Source: Aliidiomarina sp047920995 | Lineage (GTDB): Bacteria > Pseudomonadota > Gammaproteobacteria > Enterobacterales > Alteromonadaceae | Assembly (NCBI RefSeq): GCF_047920995.1 | Contig: NZ_JBLRWZ010000053.1 | Location: 1-7,133, forward strand | DNA length: 7,133 nucleotides | Reading direction: 5' to 3' | Part shown: positions 1-5,748 of the stretch, in pieces | Numbering within the stretch: the stretch's first letter is position 1 | Layout: the number at the start of each line of letters is the position of its first letter | Made by a program: the position numbers and the translations under genes | Notes under the pieces: generated by a model | Seen by the model: only the letters and a program-made list of their open reading frames with translations | Databases searched by the model: none | What the model was told of the DNA's origin: nothing

Positions 1-52
1 ATTTCCCGGTTACATATAAACATTCTCTGATCTTAGGGGGTTATCAATTTCC

Positions 53-114
53 TCGACACAAACTTAGGACATGTCGAAAAGGGTGATTTAATGTCGAAAT
101 ATTTCGACATTAAA
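53..114. repeat. TGTCGA box cluster with a perfect 28-bp palindrome
   Basis: Four copies of TGTCGA or its complement lie at 53-58 (inverted), 72-77, 92-97 and 104-109 (inverted). The nonamer ATGTCGAAA is directly repeated at 71-79 and 91-99, 20 bp apart, or about two helical turns. Its inverted copy at 102-110 completes a perfect 28-bp palindrome at 87-114. Dyads plus direct repeats of this kind suit an operator for a dimeric regulator, or arm-type and excisionase sites of a site-specific recombinase. The sequence does not say which. Confidence 0.6.
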
Positions 115-160
115 AGTCAGCTTTTTTGTTGACCGAAAATCTTTTTGTCGTGACTAAAGG

Positions 161-180
161 TCAAAAACTCAACTTTTTGA
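161..180. repeat. Short A/T hairpin (7-bp arms)
   Basis: TCAAAAA at 161-167 is the exact reverse complement of TTTTTGA at 174-180, with a 6-nt loop. The stem is almost all A-T, so it would be a weak RNA structure and a poor terminator. It may be only a by-product of local AT richness. Confidence 0.3.
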
Positions 181-310
181 AACCGCTTTATGTGCCATAA
201 TTTTACATTGAATGATCTAAAATGGGGTGAAATACCGGTAAAAACCCCTTCAAGAACCCACTTAACATACTGTTTTTACTGAATATGCCGATTAAGCCCC
301 GATTCTTCCA

Positions 311-360
311 CCGCCCTCCGGAGGCGGAGGTCAGAGGTTCGAATCCTCTCGGGCGCGCCA
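311..360 (+). mobile_element. 3' fragment of tRNA-Arg(CCG), putative att site
   Basis: These 50 bases match tRNA-Arg(CCG) from position 27 to the CCA end. The parts are: anticodon stem CCGCC (311-315) and GGCGG (323-327), loop CTCCGGA with anticodon CCG at 318-320, variable loop AGGTC, T-stem AGAGG/CCTCT around TTCGAAT (338-344), acceptor strand CGGGCGC (350-356), discriminator G and encoded CCA (358-360). The expected 5' acceptor strand GCGCCCG and the D-arm are absent upstream, so this is not a functional tRNA. Match beginning exactly at the anticodon stem is the known signature of elements whose tyrosine recombinase crosses over in the anticodon loop and leaves a duplicated tRNA 3' end. 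The intact tRNA should lie further left. Confidence 0.85.
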
Positions 361-589
361 TTTTCTTGACCTGCAGCGACATATCTCCTTTCATGCCTAC
401 TTTAAGTTCTTTCCGTTGATGTTTTTCTGTGTGACCGCTAGCTGTAGTGGCTGATTTTGCGGAGGAAACCGGCTGTGACAATTCTGTGACAGATTTGTGC
501 CACATATGTTTTTTGTCTGCTGCGCAAACCTAAAAACTGGTAAGGCCTGTGTATTCTAGACACCTTCTGGTACCCAAATGATAATTTTT
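361..589. other. Gene-poor gap; possible degraded recombinase tail
   Basis: No complete gene is visible between the tRNA fragment and hipA. On the minus strand two short open stretches run toward the tRNA fragment. One (529 to past 361) reads through V-T-E-L-S-Q. The other (about 555-391) contains G-T-N-L-S-Q and stops before the tRNA. Tyrosine integrases next to their tRNA target often end with a short polar tail of this kind just before the att site, but no catalytic residues remain, so the resemblance is weak. CTGTGACA is directly repeated at 473-480 and 484-491, 11 bp apart. No clear terminator for hipA is seen. Confidence 0.25.
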
Positions 590-1894
590 TCATACCTTAA
601 AGCGCTCAAGCGCTTTCAATGTACCTTTGCGGATAGCTTCCGCGCTTAGCTCTGCGCGAACACTTATCGAGGCAGCTTCCTCTGATGCAATATCGAGACA
701 CGATTCTAGCTTGGATGTGATGTTCGCAATTGTTGAATCCATGCGTTCTGGATCATAGCCAACACTCTTTGCGTGAGTTCTCCAGTGCCGAGGAAGAATC
801 GTATGCCATTGATAGTGCCTATTCTTGCTATTCACGGCCATGGCCATTTTGATTTTCTTCGGATGTAAATTGCCTACTTGCGCAAAGCCATAGGCAGATA
901 ACACGTCGTACAATGGCGTTAATCTATACCCTCTAGGGGTAAGCGCCAAACTAAAGTTCTTTGCATGCCCGTCTATAGCGGCAAAAAGCCAATACAGTAG
1001 CTGCGCTGACATAAATGTATCTTGATCACTAACCGAAGCCGTAGATGTGGATAAAATTTTCATTATCTCTTTAGCGCTTGGGCCACCATACTCCTCATAT
1101 TTTGAACCACCTGTCACACCAAGCGCTTGGCAGAAATCTTCTTGCGGTAGGCGATAAATCTTGTTCTCAATGATTTTTCGGTCAAAGCGCTCAATAATCA
1201 ACACATCTTCACCGTTGAAGCTGTCAATTTTTGTATGGGCTACCGGCAATCCAAGTGCCTGAACAACACGCATGCAAAACCATTCGTTTTCAACGCTGCT
1301 CGATAAATCAGGTTCACCTGGGCGAGTTATGATCCGCGGTTTTAATATGTGCGTTGTTGGTGTTCGTCCAACAGGGATACCCCATTGTCCTTGCCAAAAA
1401 GTCAGCGCCGTTTTCTCCTGAGCGCCGGCAAGTGAAAAACGAAATGCATCATCATGCTGCATACCGAGGGTTTTGCCGGTTCGTGAATCTGCTATGAGTT
1501 GGCCGATTTGTTCTTCATTCAACGGAATTATTTTAACGTCAGGAACCGGCTGAGGCTCCGGGATGGCTAAGAAGGTTAATGCGCCAATGCAGTCTTTGCC
1601 GACCGTTTCGAGCAAATCAAAAGGTTTTGTGCTTTTAGCCCCAAGCCTATCCACAATATATTTACGAACATCTAGACTATCGGGTAACAGGTTATCGAAG
1701 TAAGCGTTTAGCGCTTCGCCGGAATATTCCTGCTCAGTTAATGGCATGGATACGGAGATTGCACGCGCAAAATTGGATTGTAGCCAGCTATCTGAATATC
1801 GAAATCTCAAATTATTCAGCCGCGACTTCAACGTGCCAACGAACTGATCATTCATGTGGCAATGGAGTGTGTTCTCATGTTTGCGTCGGCCCAT
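590..1894 (-). CDS. hipA: HipA-type serine/threonine kinase toxin
   Basis: Toxin of a type II toxin-antitoxin pair. E. coli HipA phosphorylates glutamyl-tRNA synthetase GltX, which triggers the stringent response and persistence. This 434-aa protein aligns with E. coli HipA (440 aa) along its whole length. It has the N-terminal subdomain with FDNLLPDS (about 66-73), the loop with autophosphorylated serine S154 in FSLAGAQEKTA, the ATP-binding lysine K185 in THILKP, ERFDR (235-239), the catalytic motif DGHAKNFS with D308 and N313, and the metal-binding aspartate D330 in YDVLSA. All key residues are kept, so the kinase should be active. I chose ATG at 1894 over the upstream TTG at 1900: GAGGTG sits 8 nt before the ATG, and the hipB stop overlaps it as TAATG, implying coupled translation. 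The target is inferred from homology. Confidence 0.95.
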   Translation of the reverse strand: MGRRKHENTLHCHMNDQFVGTLKSRLNNLRFRYSDSWLQSNFARAISVSMPLTEQEYSGEALNAYFDNLLPDSLDVRKYIVDRLGAKSTKPFDLLETVGKDCIGALTFLAIPEPQPVPDVKIIPLNEEQIGQLIADSRTGKTLGMQHDDAFRFSLAGAQEKTALTFWQGQWGIPVGRTPTTHILKPRIITRPGEPDLSSSVENEWFCMRVVQALGLPVAHTKIDSFNGEDVLIIERFDRKIIENKIYRLPQEDFCQALGVTGGSKYEEYGGPSAKEIMKILSTSTASVSDQDTFMSAQLLYWLFAAIDGHAKNFSLALTPRGYRLTPLYDVLSAYGFAQVGNLHPKKIKMAMAVNSKNRHYQWHTILPRHWRTHAKSVGYDPERMDSTIANITSKLESCLDIASEEAASISVRAELSAEAIRKGTLKALERFKV

Positions 1895-2136
1895 TACCAA
1901 ATCACCTCGCTGCTATTTGAGGAGCTTTGTTCAGCAGTGTCTGCATTTAGCTGAATTCTGAGTGCTGCAAAAATTCGCAGCAAAGTCGATGTATGCATTT
2001 CTCCACTGCGTTCAATGGACGACACACTTCTTTGCGAAAGCCCAGTTAACTTAGCCAGTTCTTTTTGTGTGTAGCCTAGCGCTTTTCTCTGCGATTTAAT
2101 AAGTACCGCTAAGTCTGCTGGACGCTGAATGATCAT
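1894..2136 (-). CDS. hipB: HipB antitoxin, XRE-family HTH repressor
   Basis: Antitoxin and autorepressor of the pair: it binds HipA and represses the operon as a dimer. The 80-aa protein has one helix-turn-helix of the XRE/Cro type at about residues 8-62, with TQKELAKLTGLSQRSVSSIE as the recognition segment. It is followed by a short polar tail ending in tryptophan (W80). E. coli HipB (88 aa) also ends in a tryptophan that docks on HipA, so the tail ending is a specific point of likeness. ATG at 2136 is preceded by GAGG with 7-nt spacing. Its TAA shares one base with the hipA ATG. Antitoxin first, toxin second is the standard order. Confidence 0.93.
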   Translation of the reverse strand: MIIQRPADLAVLIKSQRKALGYTQKELAKLTGLSQRSVSSIERSGEMHTSTLLRIFAALRIQLNADTAEQSSSNSSEVIW

Positions 2137-2179
2137 GAGTAAACCTCATCGATGTAGTCGGGTTCATAAGTAAGCACAG

Positions 2180-2251
2180 ATGAAGTATAGTACATAAAAC
2201 CATAAAAATGAAGTAGACATCATAAGTGCCATTTTATGAATAAAACTTCAT
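2180..2251 (-). promoter_or_regulatory. hipBA promoter with repeated ATGAAGT boxes
   Basis: On the minus strand TATACT (2184-2189) is a good -10 candidate, with a weak -35 (TTCATT, 2207-2212) at 17-bp spacing. The heptamer ATGAAGT occurs at 2180-2186, overlapping the -10, and at 2208-2214, overlapping the -35. Its inverted copy ACTTCAT lies at 2245-2251. CATAAAA repeats at 2193-2199 and 2201-2207, and TTTTAT/ATAAAA forms a dyad at 2232-2245. Boxes placed on both promoter elements are what autorepression by HipB would need. They differ from the TATCC-N8-GGATA operator known in E. coli. The assignment to HipB is inference. Confidence 0.5.
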
Positions 2252-2286
2252 CAAATAGTCCGGCATGCTCTTTCAAGCTTCGATTG

Positions 2287-2313
2287 ATTACCATAATACC
2301 GGTGACTGGTAAT
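2287..2313. repeat. Inverted repeat ATTACCA/TGGTAAT
   Basis: Perfect 7-bp arms (2287-2293 and 2307-2313) flank a 13-nt loop containing ACCGGT. The hairpin lies about 90 nt past the stop of the peroxidase-related gene and upstream of the hipBA promoter. No T-run follows on the minus strand, so it is a weak terminator candidate. It could equally be a regulator site. The rest of 2252-2402 shows nothing further. Confidence 0.3.
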
Positions 2314-2402
2314 GCCTAGGTTTTAACGCTACAACTCTTCAATCGATGCAAATGGTGGGCTAAAGCAGATCAGCTTTCGGTGTAAATTAGCAAGCTGCAC
2401 GT

Positions 2403-3002
2403 TTAACGATCTTTCCTTAGCTGTGCCATGAAGCCTTGGTAGGTTTGCTCTCCCACGGATTCCTGATTAGCTGCCTTGCGGTCTTCGTGGGACTTTGCTA
2501 ACGCATCGTTCAGCCGCTCTTTATACATACTGTCATGGCTATCTAGCCCATGACCGAAAATCAACCGGTTCATAAAGTTAAACAGACAGACCACAAGCAT
2601 TGCGTCATGCACTGCTGTTTCAGACCAGCCTGCGTGAATAACTGCATCAACATCCGCTTGCATCATTTTCGCAGGTTCTTTAGTGAGCTTGTGAGCATAC
2701 TTTAGCAGTGGCTTGAGGCGAGCACTCACTGGCGCACTCTCAATATCCGTCATTAAGGCATCAAACAGTTCTGGATCAACGCCAAACTTAGCCGAATACA
2801 CTCGGTGACTGTTAAAACAAAACTGACAATCATTGAGCGCAGACACATAAGCAGCAATCATTTCGCGTTCACCGATACTTAATTCGCTTTCTTGTCGTAG
2901 TACGGCATCATGAAAAGCCATCAACGCTTCAAGCCCACGAGGAAATTGTGCGAATACATCCGCCAGGTGGGCGGTTTTTGGAAGGGATGAAAAAAAAGCC
3001 AT
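2403..3002 (-). CDS. AhpD-like peroxidase-related protein (CMD family)
   Basis: Member of the carboxymuconolactone decarboxylase/AhpD-like fold, of the kind annotated as uncharacterised peroxidase-related enzyme. It is all-helical by composition, 199 aa, with no signal peptide, so cytoplasmic. The AhpD-type redox centre is visible: acidic residues E45 and E47 in GEREMIAAYVS, then C59-x-x-C62 and H66 in DCQFCFNSH. In AhpD the two cysteines and histidine carry out thiol-dependent hydroperoxide reduction, so an antioxidant role is likely, but the substrate is unknown. A second conserved segment lies at about 125-152 (WSETAVHDAM to FGHGLD). The last 40 residues are polar and charged. ATG at 3002 has GGAG 6 nt upstream. 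It lies 134 nt after folE on the same strand, and a TATACT at 3086-3091 might give it its own promoter. Confidence 0.85.
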   Translation of the reverse strand: MAFFSSLPKTAHLADVFAQFPRGLEALMAFHDAVLRQESELSIGEREMIAAYVSALNDCQFCFNSHRVYSAKFGVDPELFDALMTDIESAPVSARLKPLLKYAHKLTKEPAKMMQADVDAVIHAGWSETAVHDAMLVVCLFNFMNRLIFGHGLDSHDSMYKERLNDALAKSHEDRKAANQESVGEQTYQGFMAQLRKDR

Positions 3003-3136
3003 AGAAAACTCCGCTGGATAGTGATTATTGTGCTTAGTACGCTACCATATTTTAACCTCGCACAGCTCTCTCAATCTCAGGTTTAAGTATACTCTACCAG
3101 TCTACGGACAATCGTGGCATGTTCCGCAGAAACTAA

Positions 3137-3778
3137 TTAGTTTGCTAAAAACTCGAAGCGCGTGCGCTCATCGCTTTTAAAGATACCGCCCAGAGATGTG
3201 GTTTGGGTTTTGGAATTCATATCCATAACCCCGCGCGCTTTTACGCAGTAATGCACCGCACCGATGGTGATTGCAACATTCTCAGTATCCAACAGCGTTT
3301 GCAAAGCCACCAGTATTTGCTGGGTCATGCGTTCTTGAACTTGCGGGCGCTGCGCGAAGAAACGTACGATACGGTTGATTTTTGATAATCCAATCACACG
3401 TTTATCCGGAATATACGCTACGCGCGCAGTGCCATCTATGGTTACGAAATGATGCTCGCAGGTGCTATTAAAGCTGATGTCTTTCACTTTAATCATTTCA
3501 TCAACCTGCATCTTGTTCTCTATTAGCGTTACCTTCGGGAAATTGGCGTAATCCAAGCCGCTGAATATTTCATCTACGTACATTTTCGCGATTCTATGCG
3601 GCGTTTCACACAAGCTATCATCGTTGCGATCTAAACCGAGCACATCCACTACATCGGTCATCAGTGTACAAATTCGCTCATATTTTTGCTCTCGTGTAAG
3701 TTCATTGGCGCGCATAGGTGTTTCTAAACCTTTACTTGCTAACGCTTCTCTTACGAGTTCGGCTTCTTTTAATAGCAT
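3137..3778 (-). CDS. folE: GTP cyclohydrolase I (FolE)
   Basis: Converts GTP to 7,8-dihydroneopterin triphosphate, the first step of tetrahydrofolate synthesis and the entry to other pterins and queuosine. It acts in the cytoplasm as a homodecamer with one zinc per subunit. The match to E. coli FolE is near-continuous: ETPHRIAKMYVDEIFSGLDY, the zinc and active-site segment STCEHHF (C107, H109, H110), GLSKINRIV, FAQRPQVQERMTQQI, and VHYCVKARG with H176 and the third zinc ligand C178, then TTSLGGIFKS. All ligands are present, so this is the zinc-dependent type IA enzyme. I chose the ATG at 3778: AAGGA lies 6 nt before it but directly abuts the in-frame ATG at 3784, which would add only two residues. 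It is 41 nt downstream of fpr. No other folate genes are in view. Confidence 0.96.
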   Translation of the reverse strand: MLLKEAELVREALASKGLETPMRANELTREQKYERICTLMTDVVDVLGLDRNDDSLCETPHRIAKMYVDEIFSGLDYANFPKVTLIENKMQVDEMIKVKDISFNSTCEHHFVTIDGTARVAYIPDKRVIGLSKINRIVRFFAQRPQVQERMTQQILVALQTLLDTENVAITIGAVHYCVKARGVMDMNSKTQTTSLGGIFKSDERTRFEFLAN

Positions 3779-3819
3779 GTTCATTCCTTAGTAATTTCTT
3801 TCTGTACTGCGGCCATGGA

Positions 3820-4602
3820 TTATTTCTCCATGAATGCTTGCTCAATAACATAATCGCCTTGTTGGCGAGACGTAGCTTTCACGAAACCTTTCCGGTTTAG
3901 AATAGCCATACAATCGGCCAGCATTGCTTGATTACCGCACAACATAAAGCGGTCTCGAGTTGGGCATATTGGTAACAGGTTGATCTCTCGAGCTAACAGT
4001 TCATGCTCTAGTAAATGGGTAATGCGCTGCTGATGTACCTCTGTAAGAAACGCTTCTCGGGTAACAATCGGATAGTAAATTAACTTCTCGCGGATATGCT
4101 CACCAAAATACTCATTATTCGGCAGCTCATCATAAATTGTTTGTTGATAGGCTAAATCCGCTATGTGCCGCACGCTATGCACTAAAATAATTTTTTCATA
4201 TTGCTCATAAATACTTGGGTCTTTAATAATGCTCATAAACGGTGCTAAGCCCGTTCCTGTAGCGAGCAGATATAAATGCTTACCTGGTTTTAAGTAACCA
4301 GCAACGAGCGTGCCAGCTGGGCGTGTTGAAAGGCTTAAGGTATCGCCAACCTGCAGGTGCTGTAAACGGGAGGTGAGTGCGCCATTAGGAACTTTTATAC
4401 TAAAAAATTCTAGCTCATCTTCATAGTTTGCACTGGCAATACTGTAGGCGCGGAGCAACGGTTTGTTATCCACCTCAATACCTAGCATTACAAACTGACC
4501 GTTCTCGAAAGTGAAGGAAGGTTTTCTAGTGGTTCGGAAGCTGAACAAGCTTTCACTCCAATGGCGCACATAGGTTACCTGCTCTTCAATTATTGCTCTC
4601 AT
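3820..4602 (-). CDS. fpr: Ferredoxin-NADP(+) reductase
   Basis: FAD enzyme that passes electrons between NADPH and ferredoxin or flavodoxin in the cytoplasm. It supports Fe-S cluster repair and oxidative-stress responses. The 260-aa protein aligns end to end with Pseudomonas and Azotobacter Fpr (about 258 aa). It has the FAD-binding RAYSIAS (51-57) and FFSIKVPNGALTSRL (66-80), NADPH-binding ATGTGLAPF (114-122) and VHSVR (141-145), and CGN at 222-224. The C-terminus AFMEK corresponds to the AFVEK tail of the bacterial subclass, which lies over the flavin. ATG at 4602 has GAGG 6 nt upstream. It is first in a likely fpr-folE transcript. A candidate promoter sits about 100 nt upstream. No SoxS or FinR site could be recognised. 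Confidence 0.95.
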   Translation of the reverse strand: MRAIIEEQVTYVRHWSESLFSFRTTRKPSFTFENGQFVMLGIEVDNKPLLRAYSIASANYEDELEFFSIKVPNGALTSRLQHLQVGDTLSLSTRPAGTLVAGYLKPGKHLYLLATGTGLAPFMSIIKDPSIYEQYEKIILVHSVRHIADLAYQQTIYDELPNNEYFGEHIREKLIYYPIVTREAFLTEVHQQRITHLLEHELLAREINLLPICPTRDRFMLCGNQAMLADCMAILNRKGFVKATSRQQGDYVIEQAFMEK

Positions 4603-4699
4603 TATTTACCTCTATTCGGTGATGCACAGTAATGTTTGGCCTAAAAAGGTCGGCGGAACCTGTGTATCCAGCGCAAGCGCCACGAGAAATTCGGTAAAC

Positions 4700-4726
4700 T
4701 TTATAATACCCGAGTAAATTGGTCAA
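4700..4726 (-). promoter_or_regulatory. Candidate fpr promoter
   Basis: On the minus strand TTGACC (4721-4726) and TATAAA (4700-4705) resemble sigma-70 elements, but the spacer is 15 bp, shorter than the usual 16-18. Transcription from here would give a leader of roughly 90 nt before fpr. A perfect TATAAT is also readable on the plus strand at 4702-4707, with no matching -35. Confidence 0.35.
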
Positions 4727-4750
4727 GTTTAGCGTATGAGGAACATTATA

Positions 4751-4921
4751 ATGTTAAACAATACCCTGAAAACGATGCCAATTTGCGCATCTGTGTTAGC
4801 TCTTGCATTGAGCTCAGAGGAATATTGCTCTGCGATAAAGGTAGGTAAAACCGGGGTAAACCGTAACTGGCTCACCCCGGTGTGGGTAGCCGTTATAAGT
4901 TATTCATTAGCTTCACAGTAG
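4751..4921 (+). CDS. Doubtful small ORF with a signal-peptide-like start
   Basis: A 56-codon reading frame begins at ATG 4751, with GAGGA 8 nt upstream, a good ribosome site. Its first 22 residues look like an export signal: a lysine, then the hydrophobic run ICASVLALALSS. After that the sequence has no recognisable domain. It crosses the hairpin that terminates the opposite gene and ends 29 nt inside that gene on the other strand. It may be the stub of a deleted secreted-protein gene or chance. I would not treat it as functional. Together with 4603-4735 this makes up the gap between fpr and the hydrolase gene, which holds no other gene that I can see. Confidence 0.2.
   Translation: MLNNTLKTMPICASVLALALSSEEYCSAIKVGKTGVNRNWLTPVWVAVISYSLASQ
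4847..4881 (-). terminator. Probable intrinsic terminator of the hydrolase gene
   Basis: Perfect 8-bp GC-rich arms, ACCGGGGT (4850-4857) and ACCCCGGT (4874-4881), enclose a 16-nt loop. Read on the minus strand, the stem starts 11 nt past the stop at 4893 and is followed by a short T stretch (TTTT counting the last stem base). The stem is strong and the T tract short, so it is a moderate terminator. Confidence 0.55.
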
Positions 4922-5633
4922 TTGCCGTATTTTCTAAACCACTGGCTATCATCCGAGCATTTGTCATGCCAGCTTGATATCCATCTAAGCCAGGCAACTG
5001 AGCTGCCGCTGTTGCATCTGATACAACATGCACCTCAAAACCGTTCTCTACCAGAGCGCGCATATGGCTTTCGGTGCATAAATTAGCAGACATTCCAGCG
5101 AGCACTACCTTACTGATACCTCGTTTACGAAGCTGCAAAATCAAATCATTAGTTTCCGGTCCATATACTTTATGCGGATTCGTAACCACCGTTTTTCCAT
5201 CTTCAATATAAGGCTTGTATTGCTCCATCCAGTCTGCACCCGAGCCCTTTAAGCCCTCTGCATTATGCTGATGCTCTCGGTCGAACATACCGATAGCATG
5301 CATCATTGTTTCAAGAGCTCCACCAAATTCCCACTCATGATCATGAGGGTAATAATAGTGAGGCGAAATAAAAACGGGGATATCATTACCTTTAGCTGCT
5401 TTAAATAATAACTCGATATTTTCCACCGTGTTATTTGCTTCAACACTAGCACCAACCACTCCCCATGTAACACCTTCCTCATGGAGAAAATCTCGCTGCG
5501 GATCAGTGACCACTAGCGCTGTATCACCTTTTGAAAACTTAACCCCCGGATTTGGTAAATCTGCCGCTGCTTGCGAACTTAAGGTAAGTAAGCTCAAGCC
5601 TACCACTGTAATTACTGGTTTTAATATCTTCAT
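4893..5633 (-). CDS. Secreted isochorismatase-family cysteine hydrolase
   Basis: Member of the isochorismatase-like hydrolase superfamily, which hydrolyses isochorismate, nicotinamide, N-carbamoyl compounds and other amides. The 246-aa protein begins with a clear Sec signal: K2/K5, hydrophobic VITVVGLSLLTLSS, and a likely AxA cleavage site after A24. The mature enzyme should be periplasmic, which is unusual for this mainly cytoplasmic family. The catalytic triad is intact: D44 in TDPQRDF, K155 in TNPHKV, and nucleophile C186 in GMSANLCTESHMRAL. A histidine- and aromatic-rich segment (PHYYYPHDHEWEFGG, about 91-105) probably helps form the active site. ATG at 5633 has GGAG 7 nt upstream. It is divergent from the AraC-type gene across about 115 bp, so control by that regulator is likely. 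The substrate cannot be assigned. Confidence 0.88.
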   Translation of the reverse strand: MKILKPVITVVGLSLLTLSSQAAADLPNPGVKFSKGDTALVVTDPQRDFLHEEGVTWGVVGASVEANNTVENIELLFKAAKGNDIPVFISPHYYYPHDHEWEFGGALETMMHAIGMFDREHQHNAEGLKGSGADWMEQYKPYIEDGKTVVTNPHKVYGPETNDLILQLRKRGISKVVLAGMSANLCTESHMRALVENGFEVHVVSDATAAAQLPGLDGYQAGMTNARMIASGLENTATTVKLMNNL

Positions 5634-5748
5634 TGCTAAACTCCAAATTAGTATTTACGAAACTACTCGATTAGTATTCTGGATTAAATCAGAACATTAA
5701 AGACTAAATATGATATATTTTAGTTTAAATCGTACATTAGAGGTTGCA
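5634..5748. promoter_or_regulatory. Divergent control region with ATTAGTATT repeats
   Basis: This AT-rich region separates the hydrolase and AraC-type genes and must hold both promoters. ATTAGTATT is exactly repeated at 5647-5655 and 5670-5678, 23 bp start to start. Direct half-sites about two turns apart are typical of AraC-family binding. ACTAAA (5703-5708) and TTTAGT (5719-5724) form an additional dyad around TATATT (5714-5719), a possible -10 for the plus-strand gene. No good -35 is visible on either strand, as often seen at activator-dependent promoters. The link to the neighbouring regulator is inference. Confidence 0.45.

Larger units (their letters stand above)
1..310. other. Gene-free end of a putative integrated element
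   Basis: I see no credible coding region here. The stretch is AT-rich and dense in small inverted and direct repeats: TGTCGA boxes at 53-109, TTGACC/GGTCAA at 129-134 and 159-164, a TCAAAAA/TTTTTGA hairpin at 161-180, and GGGGT/ACCCC at 224-228 and 244-248. It lies on the 5' side of a tRNA fragment that lacks its 5' half. By the usual geometry of tRNA-integrating elements, it would therefore be the distal end of the element. That assignment is inference. The gene these repeats might control, if any, is outside the window to the left. Confidence 0.45.

Noticed and set aside
224..248. GGGGT/ACCCC inverted repeat as a terminator
   Set aside because: Only 5-bp arms with a 15-nt loop, no clear T tract, and no gene ending beside it.
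311..360. Functional tRNA-Arg gene
   Set aside because: The 5' acceptor strand and D-arm are missing upstream, so no cloverleaf can form.
203..505. Minus-strand 100-codon ORF containing ARPRGFEPLTSASGGR
   Set aside because: That peptide is the antisense translation of the tRNA-Arg fragment at 311-360 and is a well-known annotation artefact. The rest has no recognisable domain.
3130..3143. Perfect 14-bp palindrome AAACTAATTAGTTT over the folE stop
   Set aside because: Short, nearly all A-T and partly coding. No T-run makes it a terminator, so chance is a fair explanation.
3203..3385. Plus-strand 60-codon ORF
   Set aside because: Lies entirely antisense to folE, whose identity is certain.
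3718..3900. Plus-strand 60-codon ORF
   Set aside because: Antisense to the start of folE and the end of fpr, with no domain.
5428..5700. Plus-strand 90-codon ORF
   Set aside because: Antisense to the signal peptide and first catalytic region of the hydrolase and runs across the divergent control region.
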